Source: Sinohyriopsis cumingii (lineage: Eukaryota; Mollusca; Bivalvia; Unionida; Unionidae). Taken from it: DNA of 64,000 bases. The position numbers and the translations under genes are program-made. Shown one piece after another: positions 1-13,669 of this stretch (positions are counted from its first letter, which is position 1; each line of letters opens with the position of its first letter). The notes below the pieces were generated by a model that saw only the letters and a program-made list of their open reading frames with translations, ran no database searches and was not told the DNA's origin. The DNA is taken from assembly GCA_028554795.2 (NCBI GenBank), contig CM068842.1, forward strand, positions 22,602,590 through 22,666,589, given 5' to 3'.

Positions 1-2318
1 AGTTAAGTAAAAATGTGGATCATAATATTGGTAACCGTTTCAGTCATATTATGCATAGAAAAGTTCGACATGATTGTTGTTTTCTTCGAGCTGATCTGTA
101 TCAAATACAACTTTCCACCTCCCTATTTTGTATATTTTGTGGTATCCAAATTTTCTGCATTTTCCTAATTATTTAGCTGAAAGGCAGGAAGTTAAACATC
201 AATTATCTTTTTTTTTTCTTCTTCCAATTATTAAACTTCCTCCGTTGGGTTACAAGATTCCAACTGGGAAAATATATCCCAATATTCTTGTATGTTCAGA
301 AAATTATAAATAAATTCCCAAAACCTTGAACACGAAACTGCTTTGCGATTTCTTTTCCTGTCTCTTCCTTATAAGATGTAATTAGTTTACATAACGTTGT
401 GAAGTTCGTTCCTCAAACTTATATTTTATTTAGGGAGATGATGCTTTGCTTAGTTTAATAGTTTTGTTTGATCTTATTGCATTTTATCTTTAGCAATAGA
501 ATAAACTATGCTCATGCACCTTCTATTCTTACTCCAACAATTTATATTATATAAAATAAACAGCCAAAGAGACAAAGCAGAGGAAACTCACAGTGGTTGT
601 TACCATACCCATTATAAGTATTTTATTGCCATTACAATGACTAATTACTACTAATACTAGCACTACTACTGATACTGCTGTTACAACAAATATTACTACT
701 ACTATCACTGTCATTAACAGAACGGTTTCTTCGTCTCATTGTAATCCCCATGGTTTTCTCCTGTGAACTTCTGTTACACCAGACACTGATTTGAGCGACA
801 CTGGGGAAAGCAGTTATACTCGATTGGAGTGACTGTAATAGGTACGTCAGTTGATAGCCTTTGCATTATTTCTCACAGATACTTAATTCTCTAATCTGCT
901 TTACTTGCAATATAATCTGTTGAGGATGATGAATCATATGTCATGCATTCCACCCTTTATGCGATTTCTTTGGTGTGAAGCATTATCGTTTATCTGGAAT
1001 CGGCAAATGTTCCGACCCTTCCATACAGAAGAGTGCAACCGGGTACGACCAGCAACGGATTCTTCCTAACAGACCCTTCTTAACATGTGCAATTAAACAT
1101 CAAAAGAGCTAAGTCATAGGAGATTAACCGTCAACAATATGCTATTTGCCGATGTTTGGGGTTGTGTAATCAAAGCTGCGCTGTCCTCAGTTTGGCCTTT
1201 TAGAAGATAAGCTACATTTGTCATCTTTCCCAATCGACTTTGACAAATGACGGGTGAATAGCATGATATCTGACACCATGCTTTTGTTGAACTGGCTCAA
1301 AGTGTTGGAGCAACGGTTGACCTTATTACCCAAGACCCTGACTCATTTAACATGAAAACAACCGCTACGAAACATAAAAAATAAACAAAACGCAACATGA
1401 GTATACACGTATAGACTAGATTGGAGAGACAAATGTATTAAAGAGAGTGATGAACATGCACCCCATATGGAAAAAAGCTTGAAAGGAGGCCTATAGAAGC
1501 ACATTTTGTGTCCCTGGCCGAAATATCAACGGCATTTTATTAACCCATTCATACACTCACGTGTTCCATCTAGGAAATATATATGCCAGCAGTTCCAACA
1601 GAAGCGTTATATCAGCTAGAAAACTGGATTTTATAATAAACCTAAAAAAAAAATATAAAAGAGAACTGGTGAAATATGTTGGATATTTCTTCACACCAGT
1701 ATTAGTTAATGTATGTAACATTAATGTATGTAATATTTACTTGTATTCACGTGAGCAAATACAAAATTTCCCGTCATGCCATTATTAACTTTAATATATG
1801 TTCCAAGTGGAGTCATAAGACAGCAAGAAGACAGCTACTGTGACCCAGATTAATAATGACAAACCGCAATACCTTTTGGACTTGAATATAATTTTTGCTG
1901 ATAATAGTTCAACTTTCGCCTTACGCATGTCTGCAAAGGTTTTGTCCCATGTTTGTCTACCTAGCGAAATCTCTGGTGTCATCTCGCTCTCTCCAATATG
2001 CTGTTGAGTCGGATAAGTAAGTGAATTGATAATGTCAATTAGGTCACTCCAAGCCTGTCGATCTCATAAATCGCAGCTATGTATCTTAATATGTGAACAA
2101 ACATAGTTGCAAAGCCTGGTTTCTGGCTATCGAAATTGAAAAGCCAACTTTATTTTCATGTACACCAAACACTCTAAACAGGTTATTTTAAGGAAGCGGG
2201 CCAGAAAAAAAAAATCCACATGGTTCAAATGTTCATTTGTGTCAACATCGACTTTGTGTCATGCTAATAAAGGAAGGTAAATATAGGATTCAATCAGAGA
2301 TCAACCCGAAAACAAGTG

Positions 2319-2320
<2 letters not shown>
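1..2320. other. Gene-free stretch
   Basis: AT-rich sequence with only short chance reading frames. No tRNA, SINE head or protein motif was recognised on either strand. A run of short trinucleotide-like repeats (ctact/ttact) lies near 645-715. Confidence 0.6.
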
Positions 2321-2398
<78 letters not shown>

Positions 2399-2411
2399 GA
2401 GAGAGAGAGAT
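2321..2411. repeat. (TA)n microsatellite with short (GA)n tail
   Basis: About 75 bp of uninterrupted TA followed by GAGAGAGAGA. The Tyr-Ile peptides that read through it are artefacts. Confidence 0.97.
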
Positions 2412-2558
2412 TATCACGTAAGTGTCGTATGGGCTATTGCCAGCGAGTCTCCGCTGAGATGACATCTTAGAGGATATATGATTTCCTATAGCTCCTCTCA
2501 AAGCTCTATCAGATACTCATCAATTTATTGTTGATGTTGGCTCGTCTTCTCTAAATGA

Positions 2559-2559
<1 letters not shown>

Positions 2560-2630
<71 letters not shown>
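2560..2630. repeat. (AT)n microsatellite
   Basis: Second pure AT tract, 150 bp downstream of the first. The unique sequence between them shows no coding signal. Confidence 0.97.
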
Positions 2631-2632
<2 letters not shown>

Positions 2633-3141
2633 GTCCCCCAGTTGATCGGACAGTTGGATTTCTTTTTTCTTTCTTTGTTGATGCTATCGTGTGATTTGCC
2701 CGTAAACGTAAAAATACAATTTATCGACCCAGCACTTTGTTTATTATGAGACACATCATTTGACAGGCGTATACCTCCGCTCATTACGTGACAGTTCTTA
2801 AAAGGGCGGATAACCACGCTCAATATGTGACACAACACTTGTAAGACGCATAACTGTTTTTTACGTGTCACAGTTCTTAAACTGAAAACCATGCTCCTTA
2901 CGCGAAATAGCACTTAACGGTCCGCCAGTCAGTCCATAAAATGCATGTAAACTCTTTGTTATCAATACATGCACATTGCGCTCAAAAGATAAGATACGAT
3001 TTATTTAACGTCGGCATGATTTAAAACAATGCAACATAAGCGCCAATGAGCTTTTACCGACATTATACAAAAACAAAATGAGTCGTTAAAACAAGCATTA
3101 TTTGCAAGACATACAAAAACATAATAAATCACAACACAAAT

Positions 3142-3240
3142 ACGCACATACATACATACATACGCACGCACGCACGCACACACACACATGCATACATACA
3201 TACATACATACATACATACATACATACATACATACATACA
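3142..3240. repeat. (CATA)n/(CGCA)n microsatellite
   Basis: Compound tetranucleotide array (cata, cgca, caca, cata). Confidence 0.95.
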
Positions 3241-3244
3241 AGTG

Positions 3245-4885
3245 GATAAACAGCACATAAATTTGAAACAAGAGCGAGCAAAGCAGTAATTAAAAGTGTC
3301 TTCAATATCTGGATAAATTAAAACTAAAATTTAGGTTAATTTCAAAATAATGTTAAAAAATAGTTTTGATCGCTAAAATTTGAAATTTATTTTATGGAGA
3401 AACAAAAATTAGGACTAAAATAGGCATGCTCCGATGCAGGTTACGCCTTAGTTACAAATAAAGAAGCTAATAGTATGGTGGCTTGAGAGTACAAATTAAC
3501 AAAAAACGCTTCCACAAACATTGGCTGTCGTCATCATTGCAGGGTGAGTATTTTTTTTTAAAGATATTACATTAACAATCTTTACCATTCCAGGTAGAAT
3601 TAAAGATCTAAATTAATTAAATCTTGATAGGTCTCTCAAGCGATTTGGTAGCTCATTTCAGATAATGGTAGCTGCAACTCTAAACTACGTTTCTTGCTAA
3701 TGTTGAAGTTTCAATTATTGTGACATCTAAAATATTTGACTGTCTAAAACTATATTTATTGTGTTTGAAACATACTAAATCATCCAAACATTTGGGAACA
3801 CGCTTATTCAGAATTTTGAAGGTCTCTAGAGTCATAACCAGAAGTCTGCGCACCTACAGGGTTGGCATATTTTACCATAAATAAGGGTTTATGATAGCTG
3901 CTATATCCTATACAAATCGTAGAAAACGCTCTTTTATTTTTGTAAAGGTTAGAAGTGTGCATGTCACTACAGAAATACAGGCTATGGGACAGAAATTGAA
4001 TTTGGAATGATCAAATATATCTAAGATTATCAATTTGTTGCGTCTATTTAGCTTATGACTATTACGATCAAGTCTGATATTCTTGGAGCTTTCCTACAGA
4101 GAGTTTTGAAAATTAATCAAATCGATAGCAAATATCCACTCCAAGCAGTTAAAAAAAAAAACTTCATGACAGTACTGTTTAGTACAGACTTCATAATGAA
4201 TATCGTTTTTAACCACAGCTAGAGCTTGACACTTTCCAGGGTTGGCTGCATTTTGTTCACAGTGACCATTCAACCAGAATGTTGTACTCTGCTTAAACTG
4301 TGTTAATCAAAGTGTCAAACTCTGAGGAGGAAAAGGACAAACTCTCATTATTGTTAATACCTTATAGATCTTCGTGACAGCCAATCTCAGTTTAAGCACT
4401 CTTTCGACGTTTGGAACCACTTAAAACATCTATGCGGTTATTTGAGAGGAAATATATTTCGGAATGCAAATCACAGTGAGAAATTTATTTGCCGTTTACA
4501 CAATCTTAGATATGAATAGCAATTTTATGGCCAGTTTATGATGGGTAGTTATACAGTGGCGTACTGAGGGTAAATGGCGCCGCCCTTTCCGCCCCGCTCC
4601 CCCACTGCAAATATATATTATGGACCAATAATTCCCACTTTCCTTCTCCCTATGTTTGTCTGTCTGTCTGACATTCTTCAGTTTTTTTCTATCTTCAGAT
4701 TGTCTAAAATATCTTTAATCTTATAAATATATTATAAATAATAAATAAAAATATCTAATAACTTTGAAGCGCTTTTGAAGGTGTACGTCTAAATAAATTT
4801 TTATTTTGATCAACTTCTCGAGTAAGTATATCTAGAAACCATTTAAACCTGAAGTGTTAAGTTTTCTGTGTAACGCTGAGAGAGA
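3245..4885. other. Gene-free stretch
   Basis: No coding or structural feature recognised. A C-rich block (around 4585-4605) and TGTC repeats (around 4655) are the only compositional oddities. Confidence 0.55.
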
Positions 4886-4894
4886 CAGGTAATT

Positions 4895-4897
4895 ATT

Positions 4898-4934
<37 letters not shown>

Positions 4935-5246
4935 TTTAGATTTTCAACGTAGCTTTAACACTTTTCCAGTCATATCGCTACGATGTCTTCAGTGTGGCAG
5001 TTTAAAGTGATGTCTAGCACTGGAGCATCATGCGCAGACATGTAGCATGATGTCCCACCCGGTCACATTATCCTGACATCAGACCGACCAGTCCTAACAC
5101 TAACCTCCTAATGCGGAGCGCCTAGCGGGCACATGTTAGTACCATTTTTAGAAGTATTTGGTATGAATCGGCCGGGGTTCTAACCCACGACCTTCCGCAT
5201 CTGGGATGGACGCTATAACCACTTGGCCACCGGAGCGGTGGTCGAA
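4895..5246 (-). mobile_element. SINE family A (tRNA-derived), minus strand
   Basis: Read on the minus strand this starts with a tRNA-like head (A-box-like and B-box-like motifs at about 5235-5170). A family body follows, ending in a (CA)n tail, seen as the (GT)n run at 4899-4933. The same head-body-tail order occurs at 10598-10922 and 17996-18320, which defines the family. A possible short duplication, TTATTG, flanks it. Some head positions have decayed (taacccacga in place of gaacccacga). Confidence 0.85.
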
Positions 5247-5249
5247 ACT

Positions 5250-6538
5250 TTATTGAACTTTCTGGAGTTCGAGAATTGGTGAAATCTTCGTTTGTATATA
5301 TTCTCAATCAGATTTTGTTAGGTTATCCTAAACCAGGAGTTATTAGTAAAACTTACGAGGCAACGCATTGGTTCATCAAACGAAACGTGATTTTCAATCG
5401 AACTTACACTGAATATCGATACAAAATTAATGGGATCACTGTACCATGTCTTCAAGTTAAACCTAACACGCTTGTATACTGCTTTATCAGGAAAACTTGT
5501 GACATGACAAAATTTCTTTCACCAAACATGTCAATACGGAACCTCACATTTAAACAATAGCAATCCAAAAGGCTGCTAATCTGTACGACTCAGCTCATTG
5601 TTTTAGTTTACATTTAATTATTCGTTGGTTCGGATATATAGGTAGGCTGGTGGTACTAATAAAAAGTAGATTCAGTCAGAGAAAAGTAGTGCGTTATACA
5701 AAATTGAGTAGTCTACACAATTATTTATCAAAAGAAATCGAATTTTACACTGGTAGTTGAGGGAGACCTTAGATTATTTAACGCAACAGATGTTAACATG
5801 ACTCATCAGGAAGATAGATGTAGACCCTGTAAACATTAAAATGAATAAATGATATGATATGGTACTCGTTATTGAGCCGCGACATTTAAATACGCTTGTG
5901 GTTTAAGCTACAATAGCAGGTCAATTGTGTAGGTCACTTGGTGCGACGTGAATTCATCTTGCCCGAGTACAATAACTCACTAGTGCAGGTGTTTGTAACG
6001 ATATGTACGCATGTTTCAGTGGTTTGTACATGAAACATGTAATAATGAATCGACATATCAAGTTTTACTTTCATCCACTGCATCGTTTACGTGTAAATAA
6101 ACAATTAATCTCAGTTTGATCAGGTTAAAAGAATTCGTATGTTGCTGTGCAGATTAGCTTTTCACCTTTCTTCACCATCATAACGTAACCTTATCTAGTG
6201 CGAGCGACTTTTCGATGGAATTTACGGAATTTTATAAAGTAACTCTTGCAAAAAATGAAAAAGAGAAAACTATGCAAAGTAGTTATAATGTGATAACGGA
6301 GACAATGCTAGATTTGTATTGCTGCCCTATGTGGCAATATGAAGGTTGTATTCTGTGGCAGCCAATCTCAGTTGTGCGTACAATGTGTCAAAAATTTTGA
6401 CTCGTGCTTTAATTCCAAAGATATATGGAACTTCTTGTAAATGCTCCAAATTTTAAATTTAAAAAAAAAAAACGAATGGAAACCTTACAGGACTCAGTGC
6501 TTGCCACAAGGAACTATTTTAAAATAATATGTTATCGA
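5250..6538. other. Gene-free stretch
   Basis: Only short open frames with no recognisable motif, for example about 94 codons at 5276-5560. Nothing supports them as genes. Confidence 0.5.
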
Positions 6539-6539
6539 T

Positions 6540-8236
6540 AGTAAGTTTGTTTTGATCGTTTATGTCAGTAAGGTGTGTTTTGATCGTTTAAATCAGCAAG
6601 GTGTATTTTTACTGTTTATGTCAGCAAGGTGTATTTTTACTGTTTGTATCAGCAAGGTGTGTTTTGACCGTTTATATCAGCCAGGTATGTTTTGAACGTT
6701 TATATCAGCAAGGTGTGTTTTGATCGTTTGTATCAACAAGGTGTGTTTTGACCCTTTGTATCAGCAAGGTGTGTTTTGATCGTTTGTATCAACAAGGTGT
6801 GTTTTGACCGTTTGTATCAGCTAGGTGTGTTTCGACCGTTTGTATCAACAAGGTGTGTTTTGATCGTCTGTATCAACAAGGTGTGTTTTGATCGTTTGTA
6901 TCAACAAGGTGTGTTTTGACCGTTTGTATCAGCTAGGTGTGTTTTGACCGTTTGTATCAACAAGGTGTGTTTTGATGGTTTGTGTGTTTTGACCCTTTGT
7001 ATCAGCAAGGTGTGTTTTGACCCTTTATATCAACAAGGTGTGTTTTGACCGTTTGTATCAACAAGGTGTGTTTTGACCCTTTGTATCAGCTAGGTGTGTT
7101 TTGACCGTTTGTATCAACAAGGTGTGTTTTGATCGTTTATATCAACAAGGTGTGTTTTGATGGTTTGTATCAACAAGGTGTGTTTTGACCCTTTGTATCA
7201 GCAAGGTGTGTTTTGATCGTTTGTATGAACAAGGTGTGTTTTGACCGTTTGTATCAGCTAGGTGTGTTTTGACCGTTTGTATCAACAAGGTGTGTTTTGA
7301 TAGTTTGTATCAACAAGGTGTGTTTTGATCGTTTGTATCAACAAGGTGTGTTTTGACCCTTTGTATCAGCTAGGTGTGTTTTGACCATTTGCATCAACAA
7401 GGTGTGTTTTGACCGTTTGTATCAGCTAGGTGTGTTTTGACCGTTTGTATCAACAAGGTGTGTTTTGATCGTTTGTATCAACAAGGTGTGTTTCGACCCT
7501 TTGTATCAGCTAGGTGTGTTTTGACCCTTTGTATCAACAAGGTATGTTTTGACCGTTTGTATCAGCTAGGTGTGTTTTGACCGTTTGTATCAACAAGGTG
7601 TGTTTTGACCGTTTGTATCAGCTAGGTGTGTTTTGACCGTTTGTATCAACAAGGTGTGTTTTGATCGTTTGTATCAACAATGTGTGTTTTGATCGTTTGT
7701 ATCAGCAAGGTGTGTTTTGACCCTTTGTATCAGCAAGTTGTGTTTTGATCGTTTGTATCAACAAGGTGTGTTTTGACCGTTTGTATCAGCTAGGTGTGTT
7801 TCGACCGTTTGTATCAACAAGGTGTGTTTTTATCGTTTGTATCAACAAGGTGTGTTTTGACCGTTTGTATCAACAAGGTGTGTTTTGACCGTTTGTATCA
7901 GCTAGGTGTGTTTTGACCGTTTGTTTCAGCAAGGTGTGTTTTGACCCTTTGTATCATCAAGGTGTCTTTTGATCGTTTGTTTCAACAAGGTGTTTTGACC
8001 GTTTGTATCAACAAGGTGTGTTTTGATCGTTTTTATCAACAAGGTGTGTTTTGACCGTTTGTATCAGCAAGGTGTGTTTTGATCGTTTGTATCAGCAAGG
8101 TGTGTTTTGATCGTTTGTATCAGCAAGGTGTGTTTTGATCGTTTGTATCAACAAGGTGTGTTTTGACCGTTTGTATCAACCAGGTGTGTTTTGATCATTT
8201 TTATCAATAAGGTGTGTTTTGACTATTTGCATCAGC
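6540..8236. repeat. 28-bp minisatellite, about 60 copies
   Basis: Tandem array of a 28-bp unit, roughly GTTTTGATCG TTTGTATCAA CAAGGTGT. Two main variants alternate: one with caacaagg and one with cagctagg, each followed by tgatcg, tgaccg or tgaccc. Unit boundaries are regular, apart from a shortened unit near 6980 and a lost gt near 7990. The edges at 6540-6700 and 8170-8236 are more diverged, as expected of an array that homogenises in its centre. Not coding. Confidence 0.97.
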
Positions 8237-9205
8237 AAGTGGGCATTAAATATCATGATTACATGAAACTCAGTGATAAAAGTTTCAAAAACTTTGGTCT
8301 AGAAATTTCTCAAAATTTTGCTTTGCATGTATTTATCTGTTTCATGCAAACTGTAGATACAACTTGCTAAATTAAACTTGTGTTCGAAAGAAGAAAAGTA
8401 GTTAAAAAATACCACGTTTTAAGGATAAGGAATGTCAAACTTTCATGGATTTCTTGGTGCAAGCTGACCACTACATATTTGCCCCCTTCCCCACTCGAAA
8501 ATAATTCTGCGTGCGCTGTGCCCTTGTTCGTAGTTGTAGTTGTTCTGAGCAAATTTTTCAGATGAAAGTCGTGCGAACCTATGTTGATACTTTCATGTTA
8601 TTTGTTTGTAATAGGAAAAAGACTATGTACTGTTGTTGCCTCGAGCTTAGATAGTTTTAATGTATCGTAATGTATTCCTTCAGGAATAAAGCAGATTTGG
8701 ACCGCAATTTTGGAGCAACATAAAATGAAAGCGTATTGGCGTGTGGCGGGTTGATAGGAGTCACTTAAAAGTTTTACCGAGTGAACGTTTAAGTTATATA
8801 TATTCTCTCACTCTCCCTCTTAAAAAAATTAAAAATGTAAATTAATTTCATCTATGAAATATTTCAACGTTTTTGTGTAAGCTATTGTCGGGTGTGTACT
8901 GTGTAAGGAATTTCACCTTATTTTGTTTATTGTTTGTGCTAAACCCTTTTCTCTGGTGATGGGGTCTAGTTACAGGGACTTAGAATTCTAGCTCCAGTCT
9001 GATAATAACGGTAGATTCAGAGCTGATATCGCCACATTTGTCAACATATTAAAAATATTGTCGGCTTAGATATTGCAAAAGACATAAAAAGAGAGTATAT
9101 TTTTATTTAATTTTGTATTATTAAGAAAATCGTTTATTATGCTCTAAACAATCGGACACAAACTGGTGATATGCAGGAGCAACGAGATTCACCCTCCCTT
9201 TCTCC
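8237..9205. other. Gene-free stretch
   Basis: Nothing recognised on either strand. Short overlapping frames near 8370-8560 on both strands lack any motif. Confidence 0.5.
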
Positions 9206-9208
9206 GTG

Positions 9209-9410
9209 ACAAGTCATTACAAGATACATACCCCGTTTCCATGGCATTAGTCATTACAGGATACATTCGCGTTTCTGTGGCACTAGTCATTACAGGATAC
9301 ATTCGCGTTTCTGTGGCACTAGTCATTACAAGATACATTCGCGTTTCTGTGGCACTAGTCATTACAAGATACATTCGCGTTTCTGTGGCACTAGTCATTA
9401 CAAGATACAT
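9209..9410. repeat. 36-bp tandem repeat, about 5.5 copies
   Basis: The unit is about 36 bp, built around ctagtcattacaagatacat followed by tcgcgtttctgtggca. The middle copies are nearly identical and the first is diverged. It is open in both orientations only because 36 is a multiple of three. Confidence 0.95.
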
Positions 9411-9879
9411 TTTTGTCGTAGGTTTTGGAAGCAATAGAGGAAGATGTATCGGAAATAAAACTCAAACATAATTGAAACCAAATATTTTAATAATAAAAAT
9501 TAGACCACAGCGACTTTGCTTTAGTATGCAACACATGCTCAACACATGCACATACGTTGAGTGTCAGTGGATACGTCAGTCCGTAAGTTGCAGCCTGGAC
9601 ATGGATGGTAGACACAACTTATTGTGAAGTTTGAATAAATCCTGAAAAGTTGGTGACAGCGATATAGTTGTGATGTGCAACATATGGCCTTAGTTTAATG
9701 GTAACTGACAAAAATGAACTGGCATTATATCAGATGCAACGTCAATCAATTTTATTTAGAACTCATGGAAAGTTGATTATAGTAAACCAGTTATGGTGTT
9801 CATGCATGTCCATCCCAATATATGATTTTTCTTCTTAAGATGTGTACAGATACAGAAATTACTGCTGGACACTTTTAAT

Positions 9880-9975
9880 TTTGCATTTTAACGCAGCTTT
9901 AACAATTTTTTCAGTCATGTCGTTACGATATCTGCAGTGTGACAGCTTATAGTGATGTCTAGATCATGGACAATA
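9880..9975 (-). mobile_element. SINE family A, 3' fragment
   Basis: Matches the 3' body of the SINE copies at 4895-5246 and 10598-10922 (aacgcagctttaacaatttt, then tcagtcatgtcgttacgat). It breaks off before the tRNA-like head, as expected for a 5'-truncated insertion. Confidence 0.75.
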
Positions 9976-10597
9976 GGTCATAGCCCAGTTAAATATCACG
10001 CTTGAGATATATACATGCCCAATTATTAACACCAAGGGTATTTAATATAAATATTTTCATAAAAGAATGCAACCCTTAACTCCTGTCCATAATCAAAGGC
10101 ATGATATTGACAAAGTGTTTCAGAAGAGAATTATGTCAGATGATATTTTCCATAAATGAAGTGATTTGTATTTATGAGTTATTTAAAGGTAACCAGAATA
10201 CAACTTCAAAATTTTTATTTAATTATTTTATCGTGTCCCAACATATACGGTAAATACAGTAGTTGTCTTTTATACATTGAATCATATCCTCAAGACAAAA
10301 GTAATGTGTGTAGTGTACATGTTTAACGTTAATTTAAAAAACATACTGAGATATAAAAAAGCATCGTCATGCACAAATATTTATTTGACACTTTTGAGTT
10401 CTCAAGGATCCCATGTTCACAGATAAGAGTCATTGATTCCAAACAAATATAATGTGAATATCGGATTTGTTTTAATTTTTCTCCCATACGTGATGCATGG
10501 GATCTGGAAGTAGGAATTATCTTGGGGTTAAATTTAAAAAGAGCGAGTTCAGGAAATGAAAAAAAATCTGACATCCAAAGTGTCACTCAGAAATAGT

Positions 10598-10922
10598 GTG
10601 TGAGTGTGTGATTTGGATTTTTAACGTAACTTTAAAATTTTTTCAGTCATATCGCTACGATGTCTGCAGTGTCGCAGTTTATAGTGATGTCGAGCACTGG
10701 GGCATCATGCCGCAGACATGTACCATGATGTCCCACCCAGTCACATTATTCTGACACCAGGCTGACCAGTCCTAACACTAACCTCTTAATGCTGAGCGCC
10801 AAGCGAGGCAGCTATTAGTACCAATTTTTTTAAAGACTTTTAATGACTCGGCCGGGGATTGAACCCACGACCTCCCGCATCCGAGGCGGACGCTCTAACC
10901 ACTAGGCCACCAGAGCGGTCAA
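10598..10922 (-). mobile_element. SINE family A, full-length, minus strand
   Basis: Complete copy. On the minus strand the tRNA-like head lies at 10920-10850 (B-box-like ggttcaatcc), followed by the shared body and a short (CA)n-type tail. It is bounded by a perfect 11-bp target-site duplication, TCAGAAATAGT, at 10587-10597 and 10923-10933. This is direct evidence of a retrotransposition event. Confidence 0.93.
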
Positions 10923-11351
10923 TCAGAAATAGTACAAAAATGAATTCACCAATAGCTGACAACTGGGATATGTAGTTATTAGTAAGTTATAAGTGAGTTA
11001 ACTTTACCGATTTATTAACATGATTATCGATTATGACCTTCTGTAAGTTTGCGTTTTAAATAATCTTATTTCATAAAGTTTTCTTGTTTGGTTTTGTATT
11101 GCTTATAGCGTCAGGTCAGTAAAAGGAACACTTAACATTCTCTCAACAATGCAGATGACTGCATTTCTGCACATTTGAATAATTACATTCAATTAGTTTG
11201 CAGTTTTACAACATCCCTCATATAACTTCATCATCAATACTAATATTGGTTCTTTTTCTTCTTCTGATTTGGGCTAATAAGTTTCGCGTATATTTCGTGG
11301 TTTTCACTGTAGTGCTTGTGTTCAGAAACTACATAAGTTATGCTCAGTTCG

Positions 11352-11580
11352 TTGTTGCTGTTTTGGGCTAAACGCCATTTTTCAGCACAAGTTGGGATAT
11401 AAATGTAGGCCGTATAAATGGTGGAGGCAAGAACCCCGGAAATTCACGTGAAGAAACACCGACCCAAACTTTGTCACATACCTACATTGACGGAGCCCGA
11501 CACTCAAACCCACGCTGACAGAAGTGAAATGGCAGCGATCAGTAAAGGCGAGCGCTTTAGAGTACTCGGACACCAGGAGC
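11352..11580 (-). mobile_element. SINE family B, minus strand
   Basis: On the minus strand a tRNA-like head (ctctaaagcgctcgcc, then a degenerate B box) is followed by a body ending in cctccaccatttat, aacttgtgctgaaaaa and an AAC-repeat tail. The same order recurs in direct orientation at 12078-12330. Frames read through here are not genes. Confidence 0.8.
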
Positions 11581-12077
11581 GCCCCTTTGTAAGTAGTACA
11601 ACTGGATTCTTGTAACATTTGGCCAAAACAATGTACCCCCAAAACATTTTTTACAGATTGATTCCATGTCCTCAGTATCTTATCCGATGTTGCCTCACTT
11701 AGAACAAAGAGCAATGATGAACGATAACTCCAACACTTATGTATTGCTCTTTATTTTACAAGGGGGTTGAATATCTCAAAATCAGGCCCGACTCGAAGAT
11801 GTGCCGGACCCAAGGCAGCATACAACCGATGAGCGCGGGGCCCCAAGCAAAAAAATCGTATTGCCTGAAAGCGCGGGGCTCAAGGCGGTTGCCTCATTCG
11901 CCTTGCTCTAGGGCTGGGCCTGCTCAAAACCAAAATACACTAACAAACGTGTCACAGACTTAGCATATAAAGCTGTATGTTTCCCTCACGTTAGCATCAA
12001 CACATTTAATTTTTTTTATATAAAGTATAGTATTTGACTATTTTTTTTTCTTCAATAGGCAAGCATGAAGAATTAAA

Positions 12078-12330
12078 GGGGGGCCCGAGTGGCCGAGTGG
12101 TCTAAAGCGCTCACCGTTCCGGATCACTGCCATCTCACCTCTGTCTGCGTGGGTTCGAGTCTCGGATTCTGTAAACATGGGTAGGTGAGAAAGCTTGCCA
12201 ATACCTTGTCATTGGTCGGTGGTTCTTCCCGGGGTTTTCCCGTGTTCTTCCTCCACCATTTATACTGGCCGCCATGCATAGCCTATCGTGTGCTGAAAAA
12301 TTGTGTTAAACCCTAACAACAACAACGAAT
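12078..12330 (+). mobile_element. SINE family B, plus strand
   Basis: The tRNA-like head has an A box (tggccgagtgg) and B box (gggttcgagtc). A central region and a conserved-looking 3' domain (cggggttttcccgtgttctt, cctccacc) follow, then a (aac)n tail. The tail and 3' domain resemble conserved 3' domains described for mollusc and other invertebrate SINEs; the exact domain name is not certain. About 240 bp long. Confidence 0.85.
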
Positions 12331-13114
12331 TAAAGTCACCGGATATTACAGTCAACCTAGAATATTGCTTAAAGACGAACCTGCCAACTTCAGAATGCCT
12401 ATTTTCTCAACTGATAAGACTTCACAATTTTTTTAAAACTGAAACACACTTCATTTTAACGTTTATAAAAGTTTCCATTAAGTAACGAGAACAAAAAAAC
12501 AATAAATTTTCACGATTTTTCTCGCTTGGAAAATGCGCAAATTTGCTATCTCTGCTGCCCGATCTTATCGAATAAGTTTAAACAAATATTTTTAGAAATT
12601 AAACTGAATTTTTCTCTTTAAACGTCTTTTCATTACCGCGATAAAAATTTAGCTTCAATTGTTTTCTTCTTCAGATTTATGCGTTTTGTGGATATGCCTG
12701 CATTCAAGTTGAATACACTGATATAGTAATATTCTAAATACATTGCCCAATTTAAAATGTTCGTTAATGATCGATAGTAATGATCGACATCAATGATTGA
12801 TATTAATAGCAATGTAATTCCTTTGGGTTTCTTGTTTTCCTTCAAAATCCAAAGGTATGGATATACCTTGTGTTATCGGCTGAACAATTTTAAGAAATGT
12901 TTAATGATAACAGTCGAGATATGCATGAATGATTAAGAATGAAGTGGTAGTTCACTATAGACACATTAATAACCGACTACAGAGACAAACGGTGATTAGT
13001 AATAGAGCACACGTTCAAATCTGACAAGTTACAAGTTTCAGTTGCTGAAAACCTTTAGAGATACATACTTACGACCCGCTGGTTTAAATTTTTACAAGAA
13101 TGTATCTTTTGTCT
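12331..13114. other. Gene-free stretch
   Basis: AT-rich, nothing recognised. A small ATTGAT/ATCGAT repetition lies around 12765-12800. Confidence 0.5.
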
Positions 13115-13668
13115 CAGTGCTAGTTGACATCTAAGAAGCGGAAATAATCGACATTCAACAACCCCCTAGCTCAACGCTAGCTGACGTCTAACAAGCGGAA
13201 ATTATCGACATTCGACAATCCCTGACTCAACGCTAGTTGATGTCTAACAAGCGGAAATTATCAACATTCAACAATACCCTGACTCAACGCTAGTTGACGT
13301 CTAACAAGTGGAAATAATCGACTTTCGACAGTAACCTGAGTCAACTCTAACTGACGTCTAACAAGTGAAAATATTCGACATTCGACAATTCCCCGATTCA
13401 ACACTAATTGACGTCTAACAAGCGGAAATAATCGATAGTCCTCTGACTCAACGCTAGATGACGCCTAACAGGTGGGAATTATTGACATTCGATAATCCCC
13501 TGACTCAACGCTAGTTGACGTCTTTCAAGTGGAAATAACTGACAGTCGACAATTCCCAGACTTAACGCTAATTGACGTCTAACAAACGAAAATAATCGAC
13601 ATTCAGTAATCCCCTGACGAAATGCTAATTAACGTCTAACAAGCGAAAATAATCGACAATCGACAAAG
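13115..13668. repeat. Degenerate ~57-bp tandem repeat, 9-10 copies
   Basis: Diverged units built around tcaacgctagttgacgtcta, then acaagcggaaataatcgaca and ttcgacaatcccctgac. Copies differ by substitutions and small indels, so this is an old array. Not coding. Confidence 0.9.
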
Positions 13669-13669
13669 T

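Noticed and set aside
2237-2913. Overlapping frames with Tyr-Ile repeats on both strands
   Set aside because: Translations of (TA)n tracts.
6540-8236. Possible CRISPR-like array
   Set aside because: Repeats are contiguous 28-bp units without unique spacers in an animal-type sequence, so it is a minisatellite.
9166-9471. Repetitive protein-like frame on both strands
   Set aside because: Product of the 36-bp tandem repeat, whose length is a multiple of three. No homologous motif, and both strands are open.
11382-11714. 110-codon minus-strand frame and 65-codon plus-strand frame
   Set aside because: Both overlap SINE family B and are explained by it.
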